The translations under genes and the position numbers were made by a program. From Sphingomonas sp. BK345 (lineage in GTDB: Bacteria > Pseudomonadota > Alphaproteobacteria > Sphingomonadales > Sphingomonadaceae): 64,000 nt of DNA. Within the stretch, counting starts at the first letter, position 1. Every line of letters begins with the position of its first letter. The notes under the pieces were generated by a model. That model saw only the letters and a list, made by a program, of their open reading frames with translations, had not been told where the DNA came from and ran no database searches. The stretch spans positions 930,001 through 994,000 of the forward strand of contig NZ_JACHZX010000001.1 of the NCBI RefSeq assembly GCF_014193845.1. The letters run 5' to 3'. Positions 33,419 to 41,983 of this stretch are shown piece by piece.

Positions 33419-35829
33419 TGCGGCTTCTTCTTCAACGCGTGCTGGCGCTGCTGGCGCTCTCCTCGCTCGTGCTGTCGCCCCTCCCCGCGAGCGCGCAGGG
33501 CAACAGCTTCGACCTCGCCGGCCCGGCGCTGACCATGGCGGTGACGCGCGAGAAGGTGACGCTGCCGATCGGCCAGGTGCCCTCCTTGCGCGTCGGCGAC
33601 CAGCTCGAGCTCAAGGCGGACCTCCCCGCCGACCAGGCCGCGCGCTACCTGCTCGTCCTCGTCTTCCTGCGCGGCGCGACCAACCCGCCGCCCAAGAACT
33701 GGTTCTACGAGGCCGAGACCTGGAACCCCAAGAAGGCCACGCTCCGCGTCAAGGTGCCCGAGGGCGCGCAGCAGGCGATCGCGCTGATGGCGCCCGAGAC
33801 CGGCGGCGGCTACAACGCGTTGGTCAAGGCGGTGCGCGGCCGCCCCGGCGTGTTCGTCCGCGCCGCGCAGGACCTCTATCAGGCCTCGCTCGACCGCGCC
33901 CGGCTGGAGACCTTCGTCAACGGCGTCGCGCGCGTCGAGGAGAGCGCGCCCGAGCGGCTCGTCCCGGTCTCCACCGCGCTCGCCGGCTCGCTCGGGATCA
34001 AGCTCAACGCCGACTGCCTCGCGCGCAGCCGCGCGCTCCAGGCCTCCTGCCTGACGCAGAACCGCGACGGCATGGTGCTCCAGACCGGCGGCGGCGCGGC
34101 CTCGATGATCGACGTGATCGGCGGCACCACCACGCAGTTCGCCTACAGCCTCGCCGCCACCAAGGAGGGCGGCGCAGGCGAGTTCAGCCCGTACATCTCG
34201 CTGGCACGCGACTTCGCGCGGCTGTTCGGCGTGTTCCGCAGCGCGGACTATCAATATTCGCCCGCGCTGGCGGTGGGGCAGAACGAACGGCTGCGGCTCC
34301 AGCTCAACACGCCGCCGTCGTTCCAGAACCCCAAGTCGGTGCTGGTGGCGCCGCTGCCGCCGATCGGCGCCGCCGCTCCGCCGCCGCTGCGCGCCGCGCT
34401 CAAGGACGCGGTGTGCCTCGCCAGGCCCGGGCTGGTGCTGCCGCTCGAGGACGCGCCGCTGGTGTTCGCGACCGATTACGCGCGCGCGCTGACGCTGCGG
34501 CTCGCGCTGGCGGACGGCAGGACGGTGGAGCTGCCGGTGACCGCCGACGCCGAGCGCGGCGGCCTCGTCGTCGGCCCCGACGCGCAGAAGCTGGGCGCGA
34601 GCACGATCGGCGAGGCGACGCTGACCGGCAGCTGGGGCTTCGAGACGTTCACCGGCCCGCGCTTCCCGCTCCAGAACGGCGCGCCGGCGGCGTGGCAGCC
34701 GCGCCCCGACGACACGGTGGTGGTCGGCCGCGACGCGCCGCTGACGCTGCGCGGCGGCGCCGCCGCCTGTGTCGAGCAGGTCGCGCTGCGCGACCGCTCG
34801 GGCACGATCAGGCCGGTCGAGTGGAAGGCCAGCGCGCCCGACGAGATCAGCGCGACGCTGCCGCTCCAGCGCGCGCGCCCGGGCGACCTGACCGTGCTGG
34901 TGTCGCATTATGGTGCCAGCGCGCCGGCGCAGCTGACGCTCAAAGGCCAGAGCGAGGCGAGCCGGCTGGAGGGGTTCACGCTCTACACCGGCGACAAGGA
35001 GGGGCGGCTGGTCGGCGCGCGGCTCGACCAGGTCGCGTCGCTCGAGGTGGCGGGGCTGACCTTCACCGCGGGCGCGCTGTCGCGCGACATGAGCGGCGGC
35101 GACCGACTTGCGCTCACCACCGACGCCAACACCGAGACGGTGCCGACCGGGACGAGCGACGCCAAGGTGACGCTCAAGGATGGGCGCACCACCGCGGTGC
35201 GCGCCACGATCACGCCGCCGCGGCCGCGGCTCGAGCTGGTCAGCCGCAGCGTCGCCGCGCCCGCGGCGCCCGACCGGCTCGCGCTCGAGCTGCCCGAGTT
35301 CGCGCTGGCGCCCGAGGCGACGCTCACCTTCTCGGCGCGCGCGGTCAACACGCGGCTGAGCGCGGGCGACCTGATCGAGGTGGCGACCGCCGACGACACC
35401 GCCAGCGCCAAGCTCAGCGTGGCGAGCGGTAAGCTCCAGCTGATCGGCAGCGACGTCGCGGTCGCCAGCCTCACCCCGCGCGAGGCGCTCGGCGCGGCGG
35501 CGACGGGGCCGCTCAAGATGCGGCTGGTGCAGGGCGAGCTGGTCGGCGACTGGCAGCCGCTGGCGCGCGTGGTGCGGCTCCCCGAGCTGACCGAGCTGCG
35601 CTGTGAGGGCGCGACCTGCACGCTGCACGGCCAGGAGCTGTTCCTGATCGCGCAGGTAGCGGACGAGGCCGGCTTCCAGAAGCCGCAGACGGTGCCGCTC
35701 GGCTTCGTCGGCGGCGAGCTGGCGGTGCCGCACCCGGTGGCGGGCGCGCTCTACCTCAAGCTGCACGACGCGCCCGACGACGTGGTCAAGCTGGTCGTAC
35801 CCGCGGGGGCGGCGAAGAAGGCGAAGTGA
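33418..35829 (+). CDS. Large exported protein of unknown function (803 aa)
   Basis: A signal peptide MRLLLQRVLALLALSSLVLS to PASAQ is followed by about 780 residues that look like a series of beta-sandwich domains. No membrane helix or transmembrane barrel end is obvious. Stretches include LRVGDQLELKADLPADQAAR, YLLVLVFLRGATNPPPKNWF, TGGGAASMIDVIGGTTTQFA and TGSWGFETFTGPRFPLQNG. The protein ends in a Lys/Ala tail (PAGAAKKAK). I do not recognise a characterised family; it is probably periplasmic or surface-exposed. GTG 33415 is an alternative start. The gene on its 3' side is convergent. Confidence 0.75.
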   Translation: MRLLLQRVLALLALSSLVLSPLPASAQGNSFDLAGPALTMAVTREKVTLPIGQVPSLRVGDQLELKADLPADQAARYLLVLVFLRGATNPPPKNWFYEAETWNPKKATLRVKVPEGAQQAIALMAPETGGGYNALVKAVRGRPGVFVRAAQDLYQASLDRARLETFVNGVARVEESAPERLVPVSTALAGSLGIKLNADCLARSRALQASCLTQNRDGMVLQTGGGAASMIDVIGGTTTQFAYSLAATKEGGAGEFSPYISLARDFARLFGVFRSADYQYSPALAVGQNERLRLQLNTPPSFQNPKSVLVAPLPPIGAAAPPPLRAALKDAVCLARPGLVLPLEDAPLVFATDYARALTLRLALADGRTVELPVTADAERGGLVVGPDAQKLGASTIGEATLTGSWGFETFTGPRFPLQNGAPAAWQPRPDDTVVVGRDAPLTLRGGAAACVEQVALRDRSGTIRPVEWKASAPDEISATLPLQRARPGDLTVLVSHYGASAPAQLTLKGQSEASRLEGFTLYTGDKEGRLVGARLDQVASLEVAGLTFTAGALSRDMSGGDRLALTTDANTETVPTGTSDAKVTLKDGRTTAVRATITPPRPRLELVSRSVAAPAAPDRLALELPEFALAPEATLTFSARAVNTRLSAGDLIEVATADDTASAKLSVASGKLQLIGSDVAVASLTPREALGAAATGPLKMRLVQGELVGDWQPLARVVRLPELTELRCEGATCTLHGQELFLIAQVADEAGFQKPQTVPLGFVGGELAVPHPVAGALYLKLHDAPDDVVKLVVPAGAAKKAK

Positions 35830-35888
35830 GAGGGGAGGGAGCGCTCAAGCCACCTTGTCCTTACCCCTCGTGGGAAGGATCGCTCCCC

Positions 35889-36971
35889 TCACACCACCAC
35901 GGTACGCGCCGCTATCGGCCGCAGTCGGTAGCCGCCGCGGTGAAGCGCGCGCCGCACCCGCGCCAGCGGCTGGTCGACCCAGCGGTACATCGCCGCGGCG
36001 TAGACGAAGGCGAGCGGGTAGGCGATCAGCGCCGCCGCACCGCGGCTCGCGGTGCCGGTCAGCGCCATCACCAGCGTCAGCAGCAGCAGATGCGAGAGAT
36101 ACAGGCTGTACGAATAGTCGCCGACCAGCTTCATTGGCGCCGACGACAGCCAGCGCGCCACCCGGCCGCGCGACTGCAGCACCGCCGCGAACAGGACGAA
36201 GAAGGCGAGCGACTGGAGCGAGTAGCGGATCGTCTGGCGGAACAGCTCATTGCGGATTGCCAGCGTGGCGAGCAGCAGCGCCGCCGCCAGCAAGGTCTCG
36301 CGCCGCCGCGGCCGCCACGCCGCGGCGCCGTCGAGCACCGGGTTGCGGTGGAGCGCGAGGCAGGAGCCGGCGAGGATGCTGTCGACCCGCGTGTGCGACC
36401 AAAAATAGAGCGGGTCGAGCGGGTTGCCGGCGAGCGCATGCGCGCCCCGCACCAGCAGCACCAGCATGCAGAGCGCGAGGCACAGCTGCGCCGCGCGCGC
36501 GTTGGGCAACCGCCGCAGCACCGCGACGTACAGCAGCGGGAAGGCGAGGTAATAATGTTCCTCCACCGCCAGCGACCAGACCGGCATGCCCGGCACCGCG
36601 CCGCTCAGCCCGAAGCTGTCGGTATAGTTGTTGAGGAAGAGGAACTGCGCCGCCAGGCCGCGCCCATCGAGCCCGTTGCCCCCGCTCGCCGGCAGCACAC
36701 CGGCGAGCACCAGCAGCAGCCCGAGACCGAGCGTGATCCACATCGGCGGCACGATCCGCAGCACGCGCCGCGCGTAGAAACCGCGCAGGCTCACCGCCTG
36801 GGTGCGCGTCTGCTCGACCCGCATCAGCGTGGTGATGAGATAGCCGGACAGGAAGAAGAAAGCGGAGACGCCCAGCCCGCCGGGTACGATCCGATCGAGG
36901 CCGGCATGCGACAGCATCACGATCGCCACCGCGCAGGCGCGAATGCCGTCGAGCGGTGCGATATGTCCCAT
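35889..36971 (-). CDS. Acyltransferase family 3 membrane protein (360 aa)
   Basis: OafA/NodX-type acyltransferases move acetyl groups onto surface sugars from the inner membrane. Seen are the entry motif MGHIAPLDGIRACAVAIVML with the following SHAG (a catalytic His in the usual H-x-G context), FFFLSGYLITTLM, RRVLRIVPPMWITL, and VWSLAVEEHYYLAFPLLYVA with the conserved WSLxxEExxY. About ten helices. The start at 36971 is chosen over the longer frame because it places the family start MxHIxxLDGIRA at the N-terminus. It is divergent from the SGNH lipoprotein gene, and such pairs often act on the same glycan. Confidence 0.88.
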   Translation of the reverse strand: MGHIAPLDGIRACAVAIVMLSHAGLDRIVPGGLGVSAFFFLSGYLITTLMRVEQTRTQAVSLRGFYARRVLRIVPPMWITLGLGLLLVLAGVLPASGGNGLDGRGLAAQFLFLNNYTDSFGLSGAVPGMPVWSLAVEEHYYLAFPLLYVAVLRRLPNARAAQLCLALCMLVLLVRGAHALAGNPLDPLYFWSHTRVDSILAGSCLALHRNPVLDGAAAWRPRRRETLLAAALLLATLAIRNELFRQTIRYSLQSLAFFVLFAAVLQSRGRVARWLSSAPMKLVGDYSYSLYLSHLLLLTLVMALTGTASRGAAALIAYPLAFVYAAAMYRWVDQPLARVRRALHRGGYRLRPIAARTVVV

Positions 36972-37281
36972 CGGTGCGCCGGGCGCCCCGTCACCTCTCG
37001 CCAAGTCCCCGCCCCCACTCGCCGCAGTCGCCAACATGGGTGAGGGAGTCGCGAGCGATCCCGTCCACCGGCCCGACCGATCCCTATCACCCCGCCGACC
37101 CTGGCACGACGCGGCTTACATTTGCTTTAATGTACAATCTGCTCCACTTCTGGACAGTGATGTCGCGCCTCATCGTGGCGGGAACGGGTCCGGGGCGACG
37201 GGAACCATTTACTTCTTGTCAACCACGAGCCGGTAACCACGCGTTCGATGGCCGCGGCGCGGCGCAGGAGAGAGCTTCCCC
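36972..37281. promoter_or_regulatory. Divergent intergenic region, acyltransferase / SGNH
   Basis: 310 bp without a supported gene. An AT-rich island TTACATTTGCTTTAATGTAC (about 37118-37137) contains an inverted TACATT...AATGTA pair and a plausible -35/-10 (TTGCTT, then TACAAT) for the plus-strand gene. The rest shows nothing recognisable. Confidence 0.35.
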
Positions 37282-38169
37282 ATGACGATCGCGTCGATGT
37301 CGCCGGCCGCTGGCACCCGACCGCTGCGGCGCCCCCTTCCCCTCACCCGGGCCGCGTCGCTGATCGCCTTCGCGTCGCTCTCGGCGTGTGGCGGCGGCGG
37401 TGGCAGCGCCGCGGCGGCCTCGCTCGCGGCACCGGTCGCTGTGGTCGCGGCGGCCACACCGATCGCCGCCCCCGCGCCCGCCCCCGCCCCCGCCCCGAGC
37501 GCGTCGCCCAGCGCGATGCCGAACTCGGCGGCGGCCGCCGAGCCCGCGCCCGCCGCCACGCCGAGCGCCACCGCCGCGCCGGCGGCGAGCGGCAGCGGCG
37601 TGCTGTCCGAGGGCGACTCGATCTCGGTCTTCTGGGGCGGCAGTCACACCGGCCTCTACGCCGCGTCGCATCCCAAGGTGACTTTCTACGGCAAGGCGGT
37701 CGGCGGCTCGGGCGTCAACGACCTGGAGGCACGCGCCGACGCCGACCTCGCGCTCCACCCGCGCCTGCTCACCGTGCTGATCGGCGCCAACGACCTCCAG
37801 GCTGCCGGCGGTGCGCGCGCCTGGCTCGAGCAACTGTTCCGCTATACCGCGCGCTTCAAGGCCGCGGGCGTGACGGTGGCGGTGGGCACGCTGCTGCCGA
37901 TCAACATACCCGACCAGCCGCGCTATACCAGCGTCCACAATGAGCGTCGCCAGATCGTCAACGCCGAGCTCCGCGCCGCGGTCGGGCATGAGATCGACGC
38001 GGTGATCGACTTCGCCGCCGATCCCGTGATGGGCCCCGACACCGCGCCGCTCGACAAGACGCTCTACAAGGACGGGCTCCACCCCACCGACGGCGGCCCC
38101 AACGGCGCGGGCGGCCAGGGCAAGCTCGCGCTGATCTACGCCAAGGCGGTCGACGCGCTGCTGAAGTGA
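37282..38169 (+). CDS. SGNH/GDSL hydrolase lipoprotein (295 aa)
   Basis: A lipobox near ASLSAC (Cys36) suggests lipid anchoring after signal cleavage. A low-complexity Ala/Pro linker (residues ~40-105) follows. The catalytic domain shows block I LSEGDSISVFWGG (nucleophile Ser113), Gly in AVGGSGVNDLEARAD, block III TVLIGANDLQ (Asn170) and block V YKDGLHPTDGG with the Asp-x-x-His dyad. All four SGNH residues are present, so an active esterase or deacylase is expected. The divergent acyltransferase suggests they add and remove acyl groups on one exopolysaccharide; this is inference. Confidence 0.85.
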   Translation: MTIASMSPAAGTRPLRRPLPLTRAASLIAFASLSACGGGGGSAAAASLAAPVAVVAAATPIAAPAPAPAPAPSASPSAMPNSAAAAEPAPAATPSATAAPAASGSGVLSEGDSISVFWGGSHTGLYAASHPKVTFYGKAVGGSGVNDLEARADADLALHPRLLTVLIGANDLQAAGGARAWLEQLFRYTARFKAAGVTVAVGTLLPINIPDQPRYTSVHNERRQIVNAELRAAVGHEIDAVIDFAADPVMGPDTAPLDKTLYKDGLHPTDGGPNGAGGQGKLALIYAKAVDALLK

Positions 38170-38179
38170 GCCGCGTGGT

Positions 38180-40531
38180 TCACGCACCCAGCCGCAGCCG
38201 CAGGTAGTAGAAGCCGCCGTCCTGCCCGAGCTGCTGGCTCGCCAGGTCGTAGCGCATCGCACCGATGTACGAGTTCGCCGCGGGCAGCCGCGACGGATAC
38301 GCGTCGAACAGGTTGCTCGCCCCGATCGCGGCGCGGAGCGAACCGGCGAGACGCAGGCCGAGCTCGACGTTGGTCACCCAGCGCGCCGCGTTGGTGAAAT
38401 TTCGGAAGCGCTCGGTCGAGAAGGCGTCCGGGCCGGCATAGTAGGTCAGCTGTGAGCGCGTCGCGCCGTAGCGGAGCTCGTGCAGCGTGACGTCCCAACG
38501 CGACGTCGCCACCGCGCCGCCGGCGATCACGCGCGACGCGGGATAGGCGGTGGTGAGATAGCCGACACCCTGCACGTCAAGCAGCGCGCGGCCGAGCTGG
38601 TCGCGGCCGACATGCGTGACCGCGGTGCGCCCCGCGGTCGCGGCCAGGTCGGCGTCGAGCGTCGCGCCGCCCGCCAGCGCCGCGTGGTAGCGCAGCGTCA
38701 GATCGAGGCCGCGCGTCCGCGTGCGCACGCCGTTGGCGTAATATTGCACCGCGGTGCTCTCCGGCGTCAGCTCGGCGGGCAGCGTCACCCCCTGTAGCGC
38801 GAGCGCGTCGAGCGCGGTCCGGCCGGTATAGGCGCCACCGGTGACGATGCGATCGCGCACGATGATCTGATAACCGTCGAGCGTCAGGTCGAGCGAGTCG
38901 CGCAGGTGCGCCACCGCTCCCGCCCCGATATGCGTCGAGCGCTCCGGGCGCAGCGGCGCGGCACCGAGCGCGCGCGCCGCTGCGGAGGTCACCGCCACCT
39001 GCGCGTTGGCATAGCTGGGCGAGACGACGATGCTGCTGAAGTGCGACTGCGCCAGCGTCGGCGCACGGAAGCCGGTCCCGGCGCTGGCGCGCAGCGCGAT
39101 CGCGTCCGTGAGCGCGAGCCGCGTCGCCAGCTTGCCCGTCAGCGTCTCGCCGGCATCGCTGTAATGTTCGTAGCGTCCCGCCGCGTCGAGCCGCCACGCG
39201 CGCGCGAGCGGCACTTCCAGATCGGCATAGCCAGCAGCGACCGAGCGATCAGCGCGCGTGCGATTGTCGGGCGAGAGCCCCTGATAGCCCTGCGTCCCGC
39301 CGAGCACATAGGCCGCCGGCTCGCCCGGATCGATCGCATAGGTCTCGCGGCGATATTCCCCGCCCAGCGCGAGATGGAGCGGCGCGGCGAGCCAGGCCAG
39401 CGCGATCGGTCGGCGCAGGTCGAGCGTGCTGGTCCATTGCCCGAGGCGGTAGCGCCCGATCGCCACCGCGGTCGGCGTCGCGCCGGTCGCGGCGTAGAGC
39501 CCGAGATTGGCGGTGTCGCGCAGACCCAGGTCGATGCGGTCGCTGCCGTACGTCGTGCTGAGGTCCCAATGCCAGCCGTCGCGCGCGCCGCCGCGTGCGC
39601 CGATCGTGGCGGCGGCGTCCTGCTCGGCGATCGTCTCCTCGGGCTGGAAGCCGCGCGGGTACAGCGCGGGGAGCACGTCGCCGAGCCGGCGAAAGGCGAG
39701 CCGTCCCGCGTCGCGGCGCGCCCAGCTGGCGTCGCCGTACAGCGTCGCCGCGCCGAGCCGGTAGTCGGTCTCGAGCGCGAGCGCTGCCCGATCGGTCCGT
39801 GGCGCGCCGATCGCGGGATTGTCGTACAGGCCCGTGCGCGTGTCGCGGCCCTCGCGGTCGGTGCGGTCGCGATGGACCAGCTCGGCGGTCCAGCGGGCGT
39901 CCCCGCCCTCGCCCAGCGCCACGCCCGCGCCGGCCGACAGCGTGCCCGATGCGCCGTCGCCGGCATAGGTTCGCCCCGCCAGCGCGCGCGCTTCGCTGGC
40001 GGTGTCGTCGCGGAGGATCAGGTTGATCACTCCCGCGATCGCGTCCGAGCCATATTGCGCGGCGGCGCCGTCCTCGAGCACTTCCACGCGGGCGATCGCC
40101 GCGGCGGGGAGCAGGTCGAGGTCGACCGGCGCGGTGCCCTGCTGCGGGCCGGGATCGAGCACCACCGCCGCGGTCGGGTGGCGGCGCTTGCCGTTGACCA
40201 GCACCAGGGTCTGGTCCGCGGTGAGCCCGCGCAGGCTGATCGAGTCGACCAAAGAGGCCTGATCGAGCCCGTGCAGCGGGCGCGACAGCGACGGCACCAG
40301 CTGCACGAGCGAGTCGCGCAGGTCGGGCAGCCCGATCGAGCGCAGCGCGGCATCCGAGACGATCGTGATCGGGCTCGCGCTCTGGCCCGCCGTCACGTTC
40401 GGGTCGCGCGAGCCGGTGACCACCACGTCCGCCGCCTGGGCGGGCGCGTCGGCGGCCTGCTGCGCCAGCGCCGGGCTGGTGATGGCGGCGAGCGCGGCGG
40501 CGACGGACAGGCGGGAAGAGACGGACGGCAT
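38180..40531 (-). CDS. TonB-dependent receptor (783 aa) next to ABC transporter genes
   Basis: A signal peptide (MPSVSSRLSVAAALAAITSP to ALAQ) leads to a TonB-box-like ADVVVTGSRDPNVTAGQSAS. The plug has ITIVSDAALRSIGLPDLRDS, SLRGLTADQTLVLVNGKRRH and VLEDGAAAQYGSDAIAGVIN, and the barrel closes with GGFYYLRLRLGA. The LVNGKRRHxxA motif belongs to a large sphingomonad receptor clade with varied cargo. It lies 148 bp downstream of the ABC ATPase gene on the same strand, so it may deliver the same compound to the periplasm. The cargo is unknown. Confidence 0.92.
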   Translation of the reverse strand: MPSVSSRLSVAAALAAITSPALAQQAADAPAQAADVVVTGSRDPNVTAGQSASPITIVSDAALRSIGLPDLRDSLVQLVPSLSRPLHGLDQASLVDSISLRGLTADQTLVLVNGKRRHPTAAVVLDPGPQQGTAPVDLDLLPAAAIARVEVLEDGAAAQYGSDAIAGVINLILRDDTASEARALAGRTYAGDGASGTLSAGAGVALGEGGDARWTAELVHRDRTDREGRDTRTGLYDNPAIGAPRTDRAALALETDYRLGAATLYGDASWARRDAGRLAFRRLGDVLPALYPRGFQPEETIAEQDAAATIGARGGARDGWHWDLSTTYGSDRIDLGLRDTANLGLYAATGATPTAVAIGRYRLGQWTSTLDLRRPIALAWLAAPLHLALGGEYRRETYAIDPGEPAAYVLGGTQGYQGLSPDNRTRADRSVAAGYADLEVPLARAWRLDAAGRYEHYSDAGETLTGKLATRLALTDAIALRASAGTGFRAPTLAQSHFSSIVVSPSYANAQVAVTSAAARALGAAPLRPERSTHIGAGAVAHLRDSLDLTLDGYQIIVRDRIVTGGAYTGRTALDALALQGVTLPAELTPESTAVQYYANGVRTRTRGLDLTLRYHAALAGGATLDADLAATAGRTAVTHVGRDQLGRALLDVQGVGYLTTAYPASRVIAGGAVATSRWDVTLHELRYGATRSQLTYYAGPDAFSTERFRNFTNAARWVTNVELGLRLAGSLRAAIGASNLFDAYPSRLPAANSYIGAMRYDLASQQLGQDGGFYYLRLRLGA

Positions 40532-40679
40532 GATCGAACCCTCGACGAGGCCGCGACGCTGCTATCCCCTTGACGCGCGGCGCGGCACGTCAGCGTCTCT
40601 TAGGAAGGCGGCGCACGGCCTTGTCGCGCGAGAGCGTGCCTTATCTTGCCGCCCGCCAAGCCCGGCTATGCGCCGTACC

Positions 40680-41972
40680 TCAGCCCGGATCGTCCAGCGT
40701 GAACAGGTCGCCCGCCTCGTCATAGGCGAACAGCTCGGCGTAGCGGCCCCATTCGGTCACCGCGCGCAGCGTGTCCTCGGCGAAGTCGGGCGAGAGCGCC
40801 TCCTCCAGCTCCTCGCGGAAGAGCCGCGCCGGCACCTGGTGGCCCGTGCGCGCGTCGAGCGCGGCGCGGATCGCCCCGGCCAGCGGCACATGGCCGAGCA
40901 GCGCGGCGCGGAACATCGCCTTGCGCTGGTCGACGTCTTCCTGCGCGAATCCCGCGCCCGCCGCGGTGAGCGCTACCTCACCCTCCGCCAGCGTGACGAA
41001 GCCGAGCTGCTGCAGCGTCTCGACGATCGGGAACAGCTCGTCGACCTCGAGCTGGAGCGTGTCGCCCAGCTCCGCGAGCGGCGCCCGCCCGTCGAACGGC
41101 GCCGCCTCCACCTCCTCGATCAGTCCGGCGAGCGCGGTGACCGAGACGGGCGCGAGCGGACGGCCGAGCGCCGGCGCCGGCGCGTGCGCCTCCTCCGCCG
41201 CGGGCACAACGCGCTGGGTCATGCGCGCGTAGATCCGCTCGACCAGGTCGCGGAAGGCGGGATCGAGCCGGTCGCGCGGCTGCGGCAGGCCGACGCGGAA
41301 CTCGGCGACGATCCGGCCGGGATTGGAGGAGAGCACCAGCACGCGGTCGCTCATCAGCACCGCCTCCTCGATATTGTGCGTGACGATCAGCACCGCGGCG
41401 ATGCCGAGCCGCCCGTCGCCCCACCACTCGATCAGGTCGCTGCGCAGCGTCTCGGCGGTGAGCACGTCGAGCGCGGAGAAGGGCTCGTCCATCAGCAGCA
41501 GCGACGGCTCCACCACGAGCGCCCGCGCCAACCCGACGCGCTGGCGCATGCCGCCCGACAGCTCGCGCGGGAAGGCGTTCTCGAAGCCGTCGAGCCCAAT
41601 GAGATCGATCGCAGCGAGCGCGCGCCGGCGCCGCTCGGCCGCTGGTACCTTCTTCGCCTCCAGCCCGAGCTCGACGTTCTGCAGCACGGTCAGCCACGGC
41701 ATCAGCGCGAACGACTGGAACACCATCGCCACCGAGCGCGCGCGCCCGTCCGCGCCGGGGGTGAAGCGCAGCGTCCCCGCGTCGGGCGTCACCAGCCCGG
41801 CGATCGAGCGCAGCAGCGTCGACTTGCCCGAGCCCGAGCGGCCGAGCAGCGCCACCACCTCGCGCTCGTGCACCGTCAGCGCCACGTCGTCGAGGATCGG
41901 CGGCCCCTCGCTCCCGCCGTAGCGGTGGCTCAAGGCCTCGACGGTGACGAGCGGTGGGTTGTGCTGCGCCAT
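40680..41972 (-). CDS. ABC transporter ATPase with AAA-associated C-terminal domain (430 aa)
   Basis: The first ~250 residues are a nitrate/sulfonate-type (NrtD/SsuB-like) ATPase: Walker A ALLGRSGSGKSTLLRSIAG, Q-loop MVFQSFALMPWLTV, signature LSGGMRQRVGLARAL, Walker B LLLMDEPFSALDVLT, and H-loop VLIVTHNIEEAVLM. A further ~150 residues (DELFPIVETLQQLGFVTLAE, RKAMFRAALLGHVPL) form the helical AAA-associated domain seen in some members. The long upstream frame is ignored, since MAQHNPPLVTVEALSHRYGG is a normal start. It lies 11 bp after the permease gene, same operon. No periplasmic binding protein gene is adjacent. Confidence 0.9.
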   Translation of the reverse strand: MAQHNPPLVTVEALSHRYGGSEGPPILDDVALTVHEREVVALLGRSGSGKSTLLRSIAGLVTPDAGTLRFTPGADGRARSVAMVFQSFALMPWLTVLQNVELGLEAKKVPAAERRRRALAAIDLIGLDGFENAFPRELSGGMRQRVGLARALVVEPSLLLMDEPFSALDVLTAETLRSDLIEWWGDGRLGIAAVLIVTHNIEEAVLMSDRVLVLSSNPGRIVAEFRVGLPQPRDRLDPAFRDLVERIYARMTQRVVPAAEEAHAPAPALGRPLAPVSVTALAGLIEEVEAAPFDGRAPLAELGDTLQLEVDELFPIVETLQQLGFVTLAEGEVALTAAGAGFAQEDVDQRKAMFRAALLGHVPLAGAIRAALDARTGHQVPARLFREELEEALSPDFAEDTLRAVTEWGRYAELFAYDEAGDLFTLDDPG

Positions 41973-41983
41973 GGGCGCCTCCT

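Noticed and set aside
33403..35766. 787-codon minus-strand frame opposite the 803-aa exported protein
   Set aside because: The plus-strand gene has a signal peptide, RBS and sensible composition; the antisense frame is Arg/His-rich without start context.
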